Assembly (NCBI RefSeq): GCF_001428565.1 | Contig: NZ_LMIA01000001.1 | Span: forward strand, 271,612-335,611 | Reading direction: 5' to 3' | Source of the DNA: Nocardioides sp. Root190 | GTDB taxonomy: Bacteria; Actinomycetota; Actinomycetes; Propionibacteriales; Nocardioidaceae | DNA: 64,000 nucleotides | Part shown: piece by piece, positions 50,951 through 59,161 of the stretch | Layout: each line of letters starts with the position of its first letter | Numbering within the stretch: position 1 is the first letter of the stretch | Program-made: the position numbers and the translations under genes | The notes under the pieces: generated by a model | The model's input: the letters and a program-made list of their open reading frames with translations, nothing else | The model's database searches: none | Told to the model about the DNA's origin: nothing

Positions 50951-51034
50951 AACGCCGCAGAACGATACACGCGGCGTGGTGCGGTGCGAAATCGAGGCGG
51001 TTGGTGCCGCGATGACTCCGCAATCATAGGGCCA

Positions 51035-52435
51035 TCAGGCATCGATCCGTGCAAACGGGAGGGCCTGCTCGAGCTCGTAGGCGAGCTCGATGAGCAGCGC
51101 CTCCTGGCCCGGCGCAGCGCCGAACATCATCCCCTGCGGGAGGCCGCTGGCGGTGGTCGCGAGCGGCAACGAGATGGCCGGGGCGCCGGTGATGTTCTGC
51201 CACGGCGTGAAGGCCACCCAGTCGAGGAGCTTGTCCATGACGACCTCGTAGGACTGCGTCGGGTCGAGGTGACCGACCTTGGGCGTCGGGGAGGCCAGGG
51301 TCGGCGTCAGCGCGACGTCGAAACGCTCGTGGTAGACCTCCGCCTGGGCCGCGGCGCGCTTGAGCCGGGTGATGGCGCCGGGCACCCGGTGCAGGTTGCG
51401 GCGCGCGTGGCGGGCCAGCCCCAGGGTGAGGTTGTCGTGGTTCGACTTCGTCCAGGTACGACCGTGGAGGGGCCGCCCGGTGGTCAGCATCGCCTGGGCG
51501 AGCAGCGCCCAGTAGAGCAGGAAGTCGTCGGCGAAGCTCGGGCCCACCGGCACCTCCGACTCGGTCACCGTGTGCCCGAGGTCCTCGAGCAGGGAGGCGG
51601 TCTTCTCGGTGAGCGCCTTCGTCTCGGCGTCGGCACCGCGGCTGACGCCCGAGGTGTTGAGCGCAATGTGCAGCCGGCGCTTGATCGGTCGGGTCAGGTC
51701 GCCGATCGGGGGCAGCTCGAGCGCCCGGTGGAGACGCTCGGCCTCGCGGAAGAAGGCAGCGGTGTCGCGGACCGAGCGGGTCACGACGCCGTCGGAGATG
51801 ATCCGGATCGGCATGTCCCGCATCATCTTGTCCTGGGCCAGTCGACCCCGGGTCGGCTTGAGACCGACCAGGCCGTTGACCGCCGCAGGGATCCGGATCG
51901 AGCCGCCTCCGTCGTTGGCGTGCGCGATCGGCACCGCGCCCGCGGCGACGAGTGCCGCGGAGCCCGAGCTGGACGCACCGGCCGAGTGCTCGGTGTTCCA
52001 CGGCGTGCGGACCGCCCCGAGGCGCGGGTGCTCGGCCGAGGCGCTGAAGCCGTACTCGGAGAGCTGGCTCTTGCCCAGGGCCACCAGGCCGGTGCCGAGG
52101 TACATCGCGGCGAAGTCGCCGTCCCGCTTGGCCGGGCGCGGCTGCCAGGCGTCGGTGCCGGACATGGTCGGCATCCCGCCGACGTCGACGTTGTCCTTGA
52201 CCAGGGTCGGGACACCGGAGAAGAAGGAACCGCCCGCCGAACGGGCCTCGGTCCGAGCCCGCTCGTAGGCCTTGTGGGCCATGGCGTTGAGAGGTCCGGC
52301 GACCTGCTCGACCCTGGCGATCGCGGCCTCGACCACCTCCTCGGCGGAGACCTTGCCGGCACCGAGGTGCTCGGCCAGGCCCACGGCGTCGAGGTCACCC
52401 AGGGCATCGTCGGAGAAGGCGTGAACGCGCTGCAT
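51035..52435 (-). CDS. Amidase (amidase-signature family)
   Basis: 466 residues. The Ser-Ser-Lys triad is visible: Lys in PTLVKDNVDVGGMPTMSGTD, the Gly/Ser-rich signature with both serines in HSAGASSSGSAALVAAGAVP and the following DGGGSIRIPAAVNGLVGLKP-TRGR. Hydrolyses an amide of unknown identity (fatty-acid or aryl-acyl amides are typical). The ATG at 52435 has TAGGTT 6 bases upstream (leaderless layout). Single gene between tRNA-Thr and the LrgAB run. Confidence 0.92.
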   Translation of the reverse strand: MQRVHAFSDDALGDLDAVGLAEHLGAGKVSAEEVVEAAIARVEQVAGPLNAMAHKAYERARTEARSAGGSFFSGVPTLVKDNVDVGGMPTMSGTDAWQPRPAKRDGDFAAMYLGTGLVALGKSQLSEYGFSASAEHPRLGAVRTPWNTEHSAGASSSGSAALVAAGAVPIAHANDGGGSIRIPAAVNGLVGLKPTRGRLAQDKMMRDMPIRIISDGVVTRSVRDTAAFFREAERLHRALELPPIGDLTRPIKRRLHIALNTSGVSRGADAETKALTEKTASLLEDLGHTVTESEVPVGPSFADDFLLYWALLAQAMLTTGRPLHGRTWTKSNHDNLTLGLARHARRNLHRVPGAITRLKRAAAQAEVYHERFDVALTPTLASPTPKVGHLDPTQSYEVVMDKLLDWVAFTPWQNITGAPAISLPLATTASGLPQGMMFGAAPGQEALLIELAYELEQALPFARIDA

Positions 52436-52506
52436 GGAGGGAACCTAGCCGCTCGCGGGCACCCGTGCCGTCCGACCTGGGGAGGAAATCCGCAGCCGAC
52501 CCCGGC

Positions 52507-53214
52507 TCACCAGAGGACGAGCGCGAGCAGCGGGACGAGCAGGCTGATCGCAAGGGCGGACAGGCCCATCGAGAGCCCGGCGAAGGCGCCCTCGGTCTCG
52601 TCCTCGCGCAGCATCCGGGAGGCGCCGATCCCGTGCGACACGGCACCGACGGCGAGGCCCCGCGCACGCCGGTCCCGGATCCTGAGCAGGGTGAGCACGG
52701 CCGGTGCGGTGATCGCGCTGAAGATGCCGATGATGATGGCGAACACCGCGGCCAGCGGCGCGATGCCGCCGAGGTGCTCGGTGAGCGCGATCGCGACGGG
52801 CGTGGTCGCGGCCTTCGTCGACAGGGTGCGCTCCAGGGTCTCGCCGGCCCCGAGCGCCCGGGCCAGCAGCACGGCCGAGGTGATCGAGACGGCGGCACCG
52901 ACCACGACGGCCACCAGCAGCGGCACCACGAACCCCTTGAGACGGTCGGCCTGACGGTGGAGAGGTACGGCGAGCGCGACCGTCGCCGGACCGAGCCAGA
53001 ACGCGATCAGCTCGGTCGCGGAGCGGTAGTCGGGGTAGTCGACGTCGAGCACGCTGATCGCAGCGCCGGTCACGATGATCGCCACCAGCACTGGCTGGGC
53101 GAGCGCGTGGCCGCCGGTGCGCTGCTGGATCCACCGGCCCGCCTGGTAGCCCGCCAGGGTGACGGCGAGCAGGGCGAGCGGGGACCGGGCCACGTCGAGG
53201 ACGGAGTCGCTCAC
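52507..53214 (-). CDS. LrgB/CidB-family membrane protein
   Basis: 235 residues, about six or seven membrane segments: LLAVTLAGYQAGRWIQQRTG, YRSATELIAFWLGPATVALA-VPLHRQ, LSTKAATTPVAIALTEHLGG, and GLAVGAVSHGIGASRMLRED, all family signatures. LrgAB/CidAB were described as holin-like; in several bacteria they move pyruvate or 3-hydroxypropionate. The GTG at 53214 overlaps the partner gene by 4 bases. Confidence 0.9.
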   Translation of the reverse strand: MSDSVLDVARSPLALLAVTLAGYQAGRWIQQRTGGHALAQPVLVAIIVTGAAISVLDVDYPDYRSATELIAFWLGPATVALAVPLHRQADRLKGFVVPLLVAVVVGAAVSITSAVLLARALGAGETLERTLSTKAATTPVAIALTEHLGGIAPLAAVFAIIIGIFSAITAPAVLTLLRIRDRRARGLAVGAVSHGIGASRMLREDETEGAFAGLSMGLSALAISLLVPLLALVLW

Positions 53215-53591
53215 GTCGTACCTCCGGCGGGGAGGTCGTCGCGCGGGCGCCCGGAGAGCCGCTCCAGGCCGACCGCGGTCCAGCCGACGGCGACCAGTCC
53301 GAGCAGCCAGGACCCGATCAGTGCGACACCGATCGGCAGGGCGTCGCGCCCCAGGACACCGAGGTAGGCCACCACGCCGACGCCGGCGGGGATGAAGAAC
53401 AGCTGCAGGTGGCGCAGCAGGGCCGTGCCCGCACGGACGATCGAGCCCTCGTCGTCGTACCTGCGCACCCGGAGGAGGACGAACAGCAGCAGCATCCCCA
53501 CCACCGGACCCGGCACGGGCAGGTCGGCGACCTGCACGATCAGCTCGCCCACGAGCTGGAACCCGACCAGCCAGGTCAGGCCTGCGATCAC
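53211..53591 (-). CDS. CidA/LrgA-family membrane protein
   Basis: 126 residues, four membrane segments: LTWLVGFQLVGELIVQVADL, PVPGPVVGMLLLFVLLRVRR, LQLFFIPAGVGVVAYLGVLG. Typical CidA/LrgA size and motifs (the PGxxxGMxLL core and the FFxPAGVG loop). Partner of LrgB. The GTG at 53591 overlaps the pirin stop by 4 bases, so translation is coupled across pirin-lrgA-lrgB. Confidence 0.87.
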   Translation of the reverse strand: MIAGLTWLVGFQLVGELIVQVADLPVPGPVVGMLLLFVLLRVRRYDDEGSIVRAGTALLRHLQLFFIPAGVGVVAYLGVLGRDALPIGVALIGSWLLGLVAVGWTAVGLERLSGRPRDDLPAGGTT

Positions 53592-54586
53592 CGGCGTTCC
53601 CGGAGCCGCGCGTTGGGCAGCACCGGCGCGGGGATCGGTCGCAACGGCTGGTCGGGGACGACACCGAAGCGGCCGTCGGTGACCAGGCGGCTGTCCTCGA
53701 CGACCTCGCCCGCAGCGTCGGTGACCTGCTCCTGCCACGCGTCGCGGTAGGCCACGATCTCGTCGTGGGTACGGCCCACGAAGTTCCACCACATCACGAT
53801 CGACTCACCGAACGGCGGCCCGCCGAGCACCAGCACCCGGGCGCCCTCCTCACCCGCGACGAGGGTGATCTCGCCGGCACCGGGCGGGGCGTAGGCGAGA
53901 TCGGCGACCCGGGCCTCGACACCGCCGAGGCTCACGGAGCCGAGGTCGACCAGGACGCCGTGCTCGTGGGTCTCGTCGACCGGAACCGTCAGGGTCCGGC
54001 CGGGGTCCAGCACGAGCTCGGCCCCGAGGAGCGGCGTGAACGTCGTGACCGGCGAGGTGTCGCCGAGCAGCGAGCCGAGGAAGACGTGCCCGCGCCAGCC
54101 CTCCCCCGCGATCTGCGCGGGGGCGTAGTGCTGGAAGCCGGGGTCCGTGTCACGGTCGGCATCCGGCAGCGCGACCCACAGCTGCGCGCCGTGCAGGACG
54201 CTCGTCCCCGGCGTCGACACCTCGCTGTGGCTGATGCCGCGGCCGGCGGTCATCAGGTTGACCTCCTGGGGCCGGACCATCGCCACGTTGCCCGCGCTGT
54301 CGCGGTGCTCGATCTCGCCGGTGAACAGCCAGCTCACGGTCTGCAGGCCGGTGTGCGGATGGGGGGCGACCTCCATCCCGCCGCTCTCGCTGACCAGGTC
54401 CGGTCCGTAGTGGTCCAGGAAGCACCAGGCGCCGATCAGGGACCGCTCGCGCTGCGGCAGGGTGCGACGTACAGGCATCGCCCTGGGGCCACCGAGCGGC
54501 ACCTCTCGCGGGGTCATCAGCTCGACACCGGCCGCGGGCCGGCCCTCGCACACCAACGGGTCCGGGTCACGTTCCGGGTTGCTCAT
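53588..54586 (-). CDS. Pirin-family protein
   Basis: 332 residues, a bicupin. Metal ligands are in the N-terminal cupin: GGMEVAPHPHTGLQTVSWLF (HxH), then FTGEIEHRDSAGNVAMVRPQ and MTAGRGISHSEV. The C-terminal pirin domain holds LVLGGPPFGESIVMWWNFVG. Some pirins oxidise quercetin; others bind enzymes of pyruvate metabolism. Here it is translationally coupled to LrgA and LrgB, candidates for pyruvate transport. The ATG at 54586 has AAGGAT 6 bases upstream (leaderless layout). Confidence 0.92.
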   Translation of the reverse strand: MSNPERDPDPLVCEGRPAAGVELMTPREVPLGGPRAMPVRRTLPQRERSLIGAWCFLDHYGPDLVSESGGMEVAPHPHTGLQTVSWLFTGEIEHRDSAGNVAMVRPQEVNLMTAGRGISHSEVSTPGTSVLHGAQLWVALPDADRDTDPGFQHYAPAQIAGEGWRGHVFLGSLLGDTSPVTTFTPLLGAELVLDPGRTLTVPVDETHEHGVLVDLGSVSLGGVEARVADLAYAPPGAGEITLVAGEEGARVLVLGGPPFGESIVMWWNFVGRTHDEIVAYRDAWQEQVTDAAGEVVEDSRLVTDGRFGVVPDQPLRPIPAPVLPNARLRERR

Positions 54587-54656
54587 GGGCCCATCCTTCC
54601 GCGCCCGTCAACCGTGCCGTCGGGTCGGGTTCACCCGGTGCAGGCACGGTGGCCCC

Positions 54657-55772
54657 GTGCGGATCGCCCAGCTTGCCAACTTCGTCGGCTCGACCTCCGG
54701 CGGGATGCGGACGGCGATCGAGCATCTCGGACGCGGGTACGTCGACGCCGGCGCCGAGCGCCTGCTGGTGATCCCCGGTCCGGTCGACGCCGTCACCTCG
54801 ACCCCGCTCGGTGACGTCGTGCAGGTCCGCGCACCCCGGGTCGGCGGCGGCTACCGGCTGATCGTCGAACCCTGGCGGGTCACCGACGTCCTCGAACGGT
54901 GGGCGCCGACCAGCGTCGAGTGGAACGACAAGCTCACGCTGCTGCCCGTGGCCTGGTGGGCGCGGCGCAACGGGGTCCGGTCCGTCCTGCTCTCCCACGA
55001 GCGGATGGGCGACATGTTCGCGATGCGCTCCGGCCTCGACACCACCTCGAAGGTGTCGATCGGCCTGCTGAACCGTCTGCTGGTGCGCAGCTTCGACACC
55101 GTCGTGGTCACCTCGCGCTACGCCGAGGACGAGTTCCGGTCCGTGGCCGCAGCAGCCGGATGCCCCGTCGAGCGGGTGCCGCTGGGCGTGGACCTCGCGA
55201 CCTTCCGCCCGCTGGCCCACCGCCCGTCCGGCGACGGCGTGCTGCGACTGGCCCACGCCGGTCGGCTGTCCCGGGAGAAGTCACCCCACCTCGCCGTCGC
55301 GACCGCCGTCGAGCTGCACCGTCGCGGCGTCCCGGTCCGCCTCGACGTGTACGGCGACGGCCCGCACCGCGACGAGCTCGAGGACCTGGCCGGGACCGCA
55401 CCCGTCCACTTCCACGGGTACGTCGACGGCCGTGCTGCGCTGCGGGACCGACTCGCCGCCGCCGACATCTCGCTGTCGGTCTGCCCCGGGGAGACGTTCG
55501 GACTGGCGGTCCTGGAGGCGCTCGCGTGCGGCACTCCGGTCGTGACCGCCGATCGAGGCGGCGCGCGCGAGCTCGTCGACCGCTCCTGCGGGGCATGGGC
55601 GCCGGCCGAGCCCACAGCACTCGCCGACGCCGTGCTCCGGCTCGCGGACCGCCCTGCGGCTCCGGTGCGTGGGGCTGCGCGGCGCCGCGCGGAGCAGTTC
55701 ACCTGGGACCGGACCGTGGCGCGGATGCTCTCGCTGCACGCGGGTCGGCGGGTCGGCGTACTCACCGCCTGA
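54657..55772 (+). CDS. Glycosyltransferase family 4-type (GT-B) glycosyltransferase
   Basis: 371 residues, GT-B fold. N-terminal domain: IAQLANFVGSTSGGMRTAIE; C-terminal nucleotide-sugar site: LRLAHAGRLSREKSPHLAVA, LDVYGDGPHRDELE, and the EX7E region PGETFGLAVLEALACGTPVV. Sugar donor and acceptor unknown; phosphatidylinositol mannosyl- or mycothiol-type transfer is possible. The GTG at 54657 has CACGGT 6 bases upstream (leaderless layout). It ends 5 bases before a CTTGTAACTA-family repeat, with a TGA stop of its own. Confidence 0.87.
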   Translation: MRIAQLANFVGSTSGGMRTAIEHLGRGYVDAGAERLLVIPGPVDAVTSTPLGDVVQVRAPRVGGGYRLIVEPWRVTDVLERWAPTSVEWNDKLTLLPVAWWARRNGVRSVLLSHERMGDMFAMRSGLDTTSKVSIGLLNRLLVRSFDTVVVTSRYAEDEFRSVAAAAGCPVERVPLGVDLATFRPLAHRPSGDGVLRLAHAGRLSREKSPHLAVATAVELHRRGVPVRLDVYGDGPHRDELEDLAGTAPVHFHGYVDGRAALRDRLAAADISLSVCPGETFGLAVLEALACGTPVVTADRGGARELVDRSCGAWAPAEPTALADAVLRLADRPAAPVRGAARRRAEQFTWDRTVARMLSLHAGRRVGVLTA

Positions 55773-55777
55773 GCGCA

Positions 55778-55853
55778 CTTGTAACTACGTGTTCGTGTCG
55801 CGAAACCTGTGTCACAGCACCCGGGTAGGTGTCCGAGCACCCGGGTAGTTGAC
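55778..55853 (+). repeat. Left inverted repeat flanking the nuclease-like gene
   Basis: Begins CTTGTAACTACGTGTTCGTG, then CGAAACCTGTGTCACAGC and two copies of AGCACCCGGGTAG. It matches the right copy at 57008-57082 in inverted orientation over about 75 bases at roughly 80% identity, and its first 30 bases match the repeats at 4488 and 6705. Confidence 0.8.
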
Positions 55854-55862
55854 CACCGGGCC

Positions 55863-56909
55863 TCAGGCGCTGCGTCGGTCGCCGTACTGCCGCCGGATCC
55901 GTTCCGCCTCCCGAGCCATCTCCTCCGGCAGCATCGGACCGAACCGGGCGATCGCCTCGGCGTGGTCCCGCTGGACCCGGGCGATCGCCTCTGCGCGACG
56001 TCGGCCCCAGTGGTCCTCCCACACCAACCGGGTCACGACGAAGCGCCGGTCGGCGACGGCCCGCTCCCGCAGCTTCTCCTCGAAGACCGTGCGCCGGGGA
56101 TCTTCCGAGAGACCGCCCCGATCGACGGGGGTGTACTTCACCTCGCCGTCAGATTCGATGACCTGGTTCCCGACGCGGATGTCGCACCACGCAATGCCCC
56201 GCTCCGTCCGCATCGGGAACTGGGTCTCGGGCTCACCGACACCAGCCTCGATCACCAGCTCCCTGGCAAGCGACTCGAGCACGCTCTCCGCGCCGGGGTC
56301 GGCGACCGCCACCGCACGCTGGGCAGCTCGTCGGCCGGGCCAGCAGACCATGACCTCCAGCGCCGCCTCGAGCTCCTGCCTGCTGACACCACGCCGCATC
56401 ACCGCATCACAGGCGACCAGCCCGTGCCTGAGGCCGTGCTCCCGACCCATGTCGACGGCCGTACGAGCGAGGTCGAGGGCCTTCGTGCCCTCCACGTCGA
56501 CCACCTGGTCCGGGTCGAAACGGGCGAGATGGTGCTTGATCCCGTACTCCGTCCACGCGTTCGTCCACCCGGGGCGGGTCAGGTGGGAGAGAGGCACGTC
56601 CGGACGGAGGACCGGGATCCTCTGGAGATGACAGGACGAGTCGTGGCTGAGCACCCACCCGCGACGAGCGGCGAGGCCGCAGGCACGGGCAACAAGCAGC
56701 GGTCTGCCGACGTGCTGGTCGAGCGCGTTCCAGATCTCCGTCGTCGTGTAGATGCCTCGGCGCAAGACCCTCCACCGGGGTTCGTCCTCGCCGCGCCGAC
56801 GATGGAGGTACGCGCGGATCTCGCCCGGCCCGACGCCGAGATCGAGTGCTTGGGCTCGGGTGATCAAACCGCCGTTGGCCGCCAGTGCGGCGAGGACTCG
56901 AGGGTGCAT
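55863..56909 (-). CDS. AbiEi-like HTH plus DUF559/Vsr-like nuclease-fold protein
   Basis: 348 residues. The N-terminus (LAALAANGGLITRAQALDLG, GEIRAYLHRRR, RVLRRGIYTT) resembles the winged-helix AbiEi_4 domain. The C-terminus shows a PD-(D/E)XK-like order as in DUF559/Vsr nucleases: Glu in GAESVLESLARELV, Asp in AWCDIRVG, then VIESDGEVKYT, with F-containing helices after. Substrate unknown; no paired AbiEii toxin gene is present. The ATG at 56909 starts the HTH. The gene and its upstream region lie between inverted repeats 55778-55853 and 57008-57082. It is convergent with the glycosyltransferase. Confidence 0.72.
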   Translation of the reverse strand: MHPRVLAALAANGGLITRAQALDLGVGPGEIRAYLHRRRGEDEPRWRVLRRGIYTTTEIWNALDQHVGRPLLVARACGLAARRGWVLSHDSSCHLQRIPVLRPDVPLSHLTRPGWTNAWTEYGIKHHLARFDPDQVVDVEGTKALDLARTAVDMGREHGLRHGLVACDAVMRRGVSRQELEAALEVMVCWPGRRAAQRAVAVADPGAESVLESLARELVIEAGVGEPETQFPMRTERGIAWCDIRVGNQVIESDGEVKYTPVDRGGLSEDPRRTVFEEKLRERAVADRRFVVTRLVWEDHWGRRRAEAIARVQRDHAEAIARFGPMLPEEMAREAERIRRQYGDRRSA

Positions 56910-57007
56910 GGTGAAGACGCTGCCGCCGTACGACGGTCGCCAACCATGGCCTCTCGTGGCCTGTGGAAAACCGTCGTCAGCAGTCGCCTCGGGACGGTGG
57001 GCGCCGG

Positions 57008-57082
57008 CCACCTACCCGGGTGCTGTGGTACCCACCCGGGCGCTGTGACGCAGGTTTTCGAGCATGAACACATAGTTACAAG
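57008..57082 (-). repeat. Right inverted repeat flanking the nuclease-like gene
   Basis: On the minus strand begins CTTGTAACTATGTGTTCATG, then CGAAAACCTGCGTCACAGC and two ACCCGGGT-centred units. It supplies the TAA stop of the MptB-like gene (57076-57078), and lies 98 bases upstream of the nuclease-like gene start, so it may also carry its promoter. No target duplication flanks the pair. Confidence 0.8.
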
Positions 57083-58587
57083 CGTTCGAGCGCGCCGGCG
57101 GGCGGGGCCAGCGGCGCCACGATGCGGGCCAGGCTCTCGCGTGCACTCCGGGTCAGCAGCAGCACCGGCAGCAGCAGTGCGACGGTCATGCAGCCGAGCA
57201 CGATCGCGTAGTAGGCGCCGTGCAGCGAGGAGTCGAGGGGCGCGACCAGGCCCAGGAGCAGGGACAGGCCGATCAGGGCGCCCATCGCATGGCGGCGCAG
57301 GCGGAGCGTCGCGACGAAGGGCGGCAGCATCAGGAAGTACCACAGGTGCACCACTGGCGAGAGCAGCACGAACGCGGCGGTGGCGGCCGCGACGCCGGCG
57401 AGTGCCGTCGTACGTGAACCGGTGCGCCAGCGCAGGGCGACCCAGGCGCCGGTGCCCAGCGCCGCCACCAGGCCGAGGGCGCGGACCACGTCACGGAAGA
57501 AGGCCGGGCCGGTGTCGACGCCGAGGTGGAGCGCGAAGAAGTCGAGGACGCCTCCGACGAGGGTCGTCGCGGAGAGCGGGGTGTTGACCTCGCCGGGGAC
57601 CGTGAGCGCGTTCAGCCAGCCGTTGCCCAGGCCGGTGAGGACCCCGAGGCCGAGCAGGGTGCCGACGGACACAGCACCCACCGCGGTCAACCGTCGCAGG
57701 CGGGCGGCCACGGTGGCACCGACGGGCAGGGCCACCAGCGCGATGCCGACGCACACCAGTCCGCCCGGCACCTTCACCCCCGCGGCAACGCCGGCCAGCG
57801 CCGCGCCCCAGACCCAGCCTCGCTCGACCGCGACGACGAGAGCGGCGGCCATCAGACCGACCATGAGCAGGTCGTTGTGCAGGCCGGCGACGCCGTTGGC
57901 CATCATCAGCGGCGAGACGAGGACGATCGCTGAGGCGACGGCCGGGTTGGCACCGGACCACGCGGCCAGGCGGGGCACCGCCCAGGCGAGCAGCACCAGA
58001 CCCACCAGGGCGAAGCCCCGGTGGGCGATCACAAGGAGCCACGGGTTGCCCGTCGTCCCCGCGACCACCGCGCCGAAGGCGACCGGGACGGGGCCGTACG
58101 GCGTCGCGGTGTCCCACCACAGGGGATCGACCGCCTGCACGATCGGCGGTGCGGTGAGCCAGGTGGGCAGCGGGAGGAAGTTGTCGGGGGCGAGTGCCCC
58201 CGGCCCCCAGTCGTACGGCGACAGGCCGACCCGGGCGAGCATCCCCTGCGCGGCATAGGACCAGCCGTCCCGCGAGAACAGCGGCGGGGCGAGCACGAGC
58301 GGGGCGCACCACACGGCCGCGGCGAACCTGACGAGCGCGACACCCTCCTCGGCGTCCCCGGTCTGGCGGTCGCCGACGGCGACGGTGCGGCAGAGCTGAA
58401 GCCAGGCGCTCGCGAGGAGGCCGAGACCGACCAGGACGACGACCAGTCCGGCCATCCGACCGACCTCGTGGGCGCGCACCGCACCGAGGACGGCGAGCTT
58501 CAGGACAGGGGTCGACGGGGGCAGGGTGGCCGTGAGCAGGCCACCCAGGAGGACGAGCATCCCGCCCACCAGTCCGCGTGTGATCAC
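57076..58587 (-). CDS. Polyprenol-phosphate-mannose alpha-1,6-mannosyltransferase, MptB-like
   Basis: 503 residues, about 13 membrane segments, GT-C fold. The catalytic loop after the first helices carries PLFSRDGWSYAAQGMLARVG and then DWGPGAL, with the acidic residues expected of GT87/MptA-MptB enzymes; PYGPVPVAFGAVVAG and GLHNDLLMVGL follow. Relatives extend the mannan core of lipomannan-like glycolipids. The GTG at 58587 has TACGGT 6 bases upstream (leaderless layout). The last codons GAA-CGC-TTG-TAA lie within the CTTGTAACTA repeat. Confidence 0.85.
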   Translation of the reverse strand: MITRGLVGGMLVLLGGLLTATLPPSTPVLKLAVLGAVRAHEVGRMAGLVVVLVGLGLLASAWLQLCRTVAVGDRQTGDAEEGVALVRFAAAVWCAPLVLAPPLFSRDGWSYAAQGMLARVGLSPYDWGPGALAPDNFLPLPTWLTAPPIVQAVDPLWWDTATPYGPVPVAFGAVVAGTTGNPWLLVIAHRGFALVGLVLLAWAVPRLAAWSGANPAVASAIVLVSPLMMANGVAGLHNDLLMVGLMAAALVVAVERGWVWGAALAGVAAGVKVPGGLVCVGIALVALPVGATVAARLRRLTAVGAVSVGTLLGLGVLTGLGNGWLNALTVPGEVNTPLSATTLVGGVLDFFALHLGVDTGPAFFRDVVRALGLVAALGTGAWVALRWRTGSRTTALAGVAAATAAFVLLSPVVHLWYFLMLPPFVATLRLRRHAMGALIGLSLLLGLVAPLDSSLHGAYYAIVLGCMTVALLLPVLLLTRSARESLARIVAPLAPPAGALERL

Positions 58588-58667
58588 GAGCGGACCGTAG
58601 GGACCGGGGGCATCGGCAGGTTGAACGCTCGGGCAACGCCACGGGTGCGATGTCCTAAGGTTCGTCC

Positions 58668-59135
58668 ATGGGTCTGCTGACGCCTCTGGCCGTGAAGATC
58701 GGATCCCGACCGTGGATGCCGAAACTGCTCCCCCAGATCACCTGGACCGACACGCACCTGCAGAAGGTCACGGGCGGGCGGCTGAGCCTGCTGGACATCG
58801 CCGGGCTGCCGAGCCTGATGCTCACCGTGAAGGGCCGCAAGACGGGCGTACCGCGGAGCACTCCGCTGCTGTGCGTGCCGTGGCAGGGAGGGTGGCTGAT
58901 CGCCGGTTCCCACTTCGGCGCGCCGAAGCCGCCGGTCTGGACGTTCAACCTCCGGGCGGCCGACACGGTCGAGGTGCGCTACCGCCGTCGGGTGCAGACC
59001 TGTGGGTGGCGCGAGCTCACCGACGCCGAGAAGGACGCAGCCTGGGCGCACATGGTCACGGTGTGGCCGAACTACCGGAAGTACACCGAGTGGACCGACC
59101 GCGTCATCCCAGTGTTTCTGCTGACACCCGCCTGA
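58668..59135 (+). CDS. Deazaflavin (F420)-dependent oxidoreductase, Ddn/FDOR family
   Basis: 155 residues of the nitroreductase-like split-barrel family that includes mycobacterial Ddn: LTVKGRKTGVPRSTPLLCVP (phosphate-binding), GGWLIAGSHFGAPKPPVWTF-NLRA, and the end VWPNYRKYTEWTDRVIPVFL. Uses F420H2 to reduce quinones or other electrophiles. The ATG at 58668 has TAAGGT 6 bases upstream (leaderless layout). It is 26 bases upstream of the ligase fusion but the latter has its own -10-like box. Confidence 0.9.
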   Translation: MGLLTPLAVKIGSRPWMPKLLPQITWTDTHLQKVTGGRLSLLDIAGLPSLMLTVKGRKTGVPRSTPLLCVPWQGGWLIAGSHFGAPKPPVWTFNLRAADTVEVRYRRRVQTCGWRELTDAEKDAAWAHMVTVWPNYRKYTEWTDRVIPVFLLTPA

Positions 59136-59149
59136 GGCCAGCCTTGCTT

Positions 59150-59155
59150 TAGCCT
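59150..59155 (+). promoter_or_regulatory. -10 element of a leaderless promoter (TAGCCT)
   Basis: TAGCCT, 6 bases before the GTG at 59162 of the ligase fusion and first gene of the iron-uptake operon. No convincing -35 or iron-regulator box was found around it. Confidence 0.4.
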
Positions 59156-59161
59156 GTCCGG

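Noticed and set aside
55863..56909. Complete AbiE toxin-antitoxin pair
   Set aside because: No AbiEii nucleotidyltransferase gene is adjacent; only an AbiEi-type HTH is present and the C-terminus looks like a nuclease.
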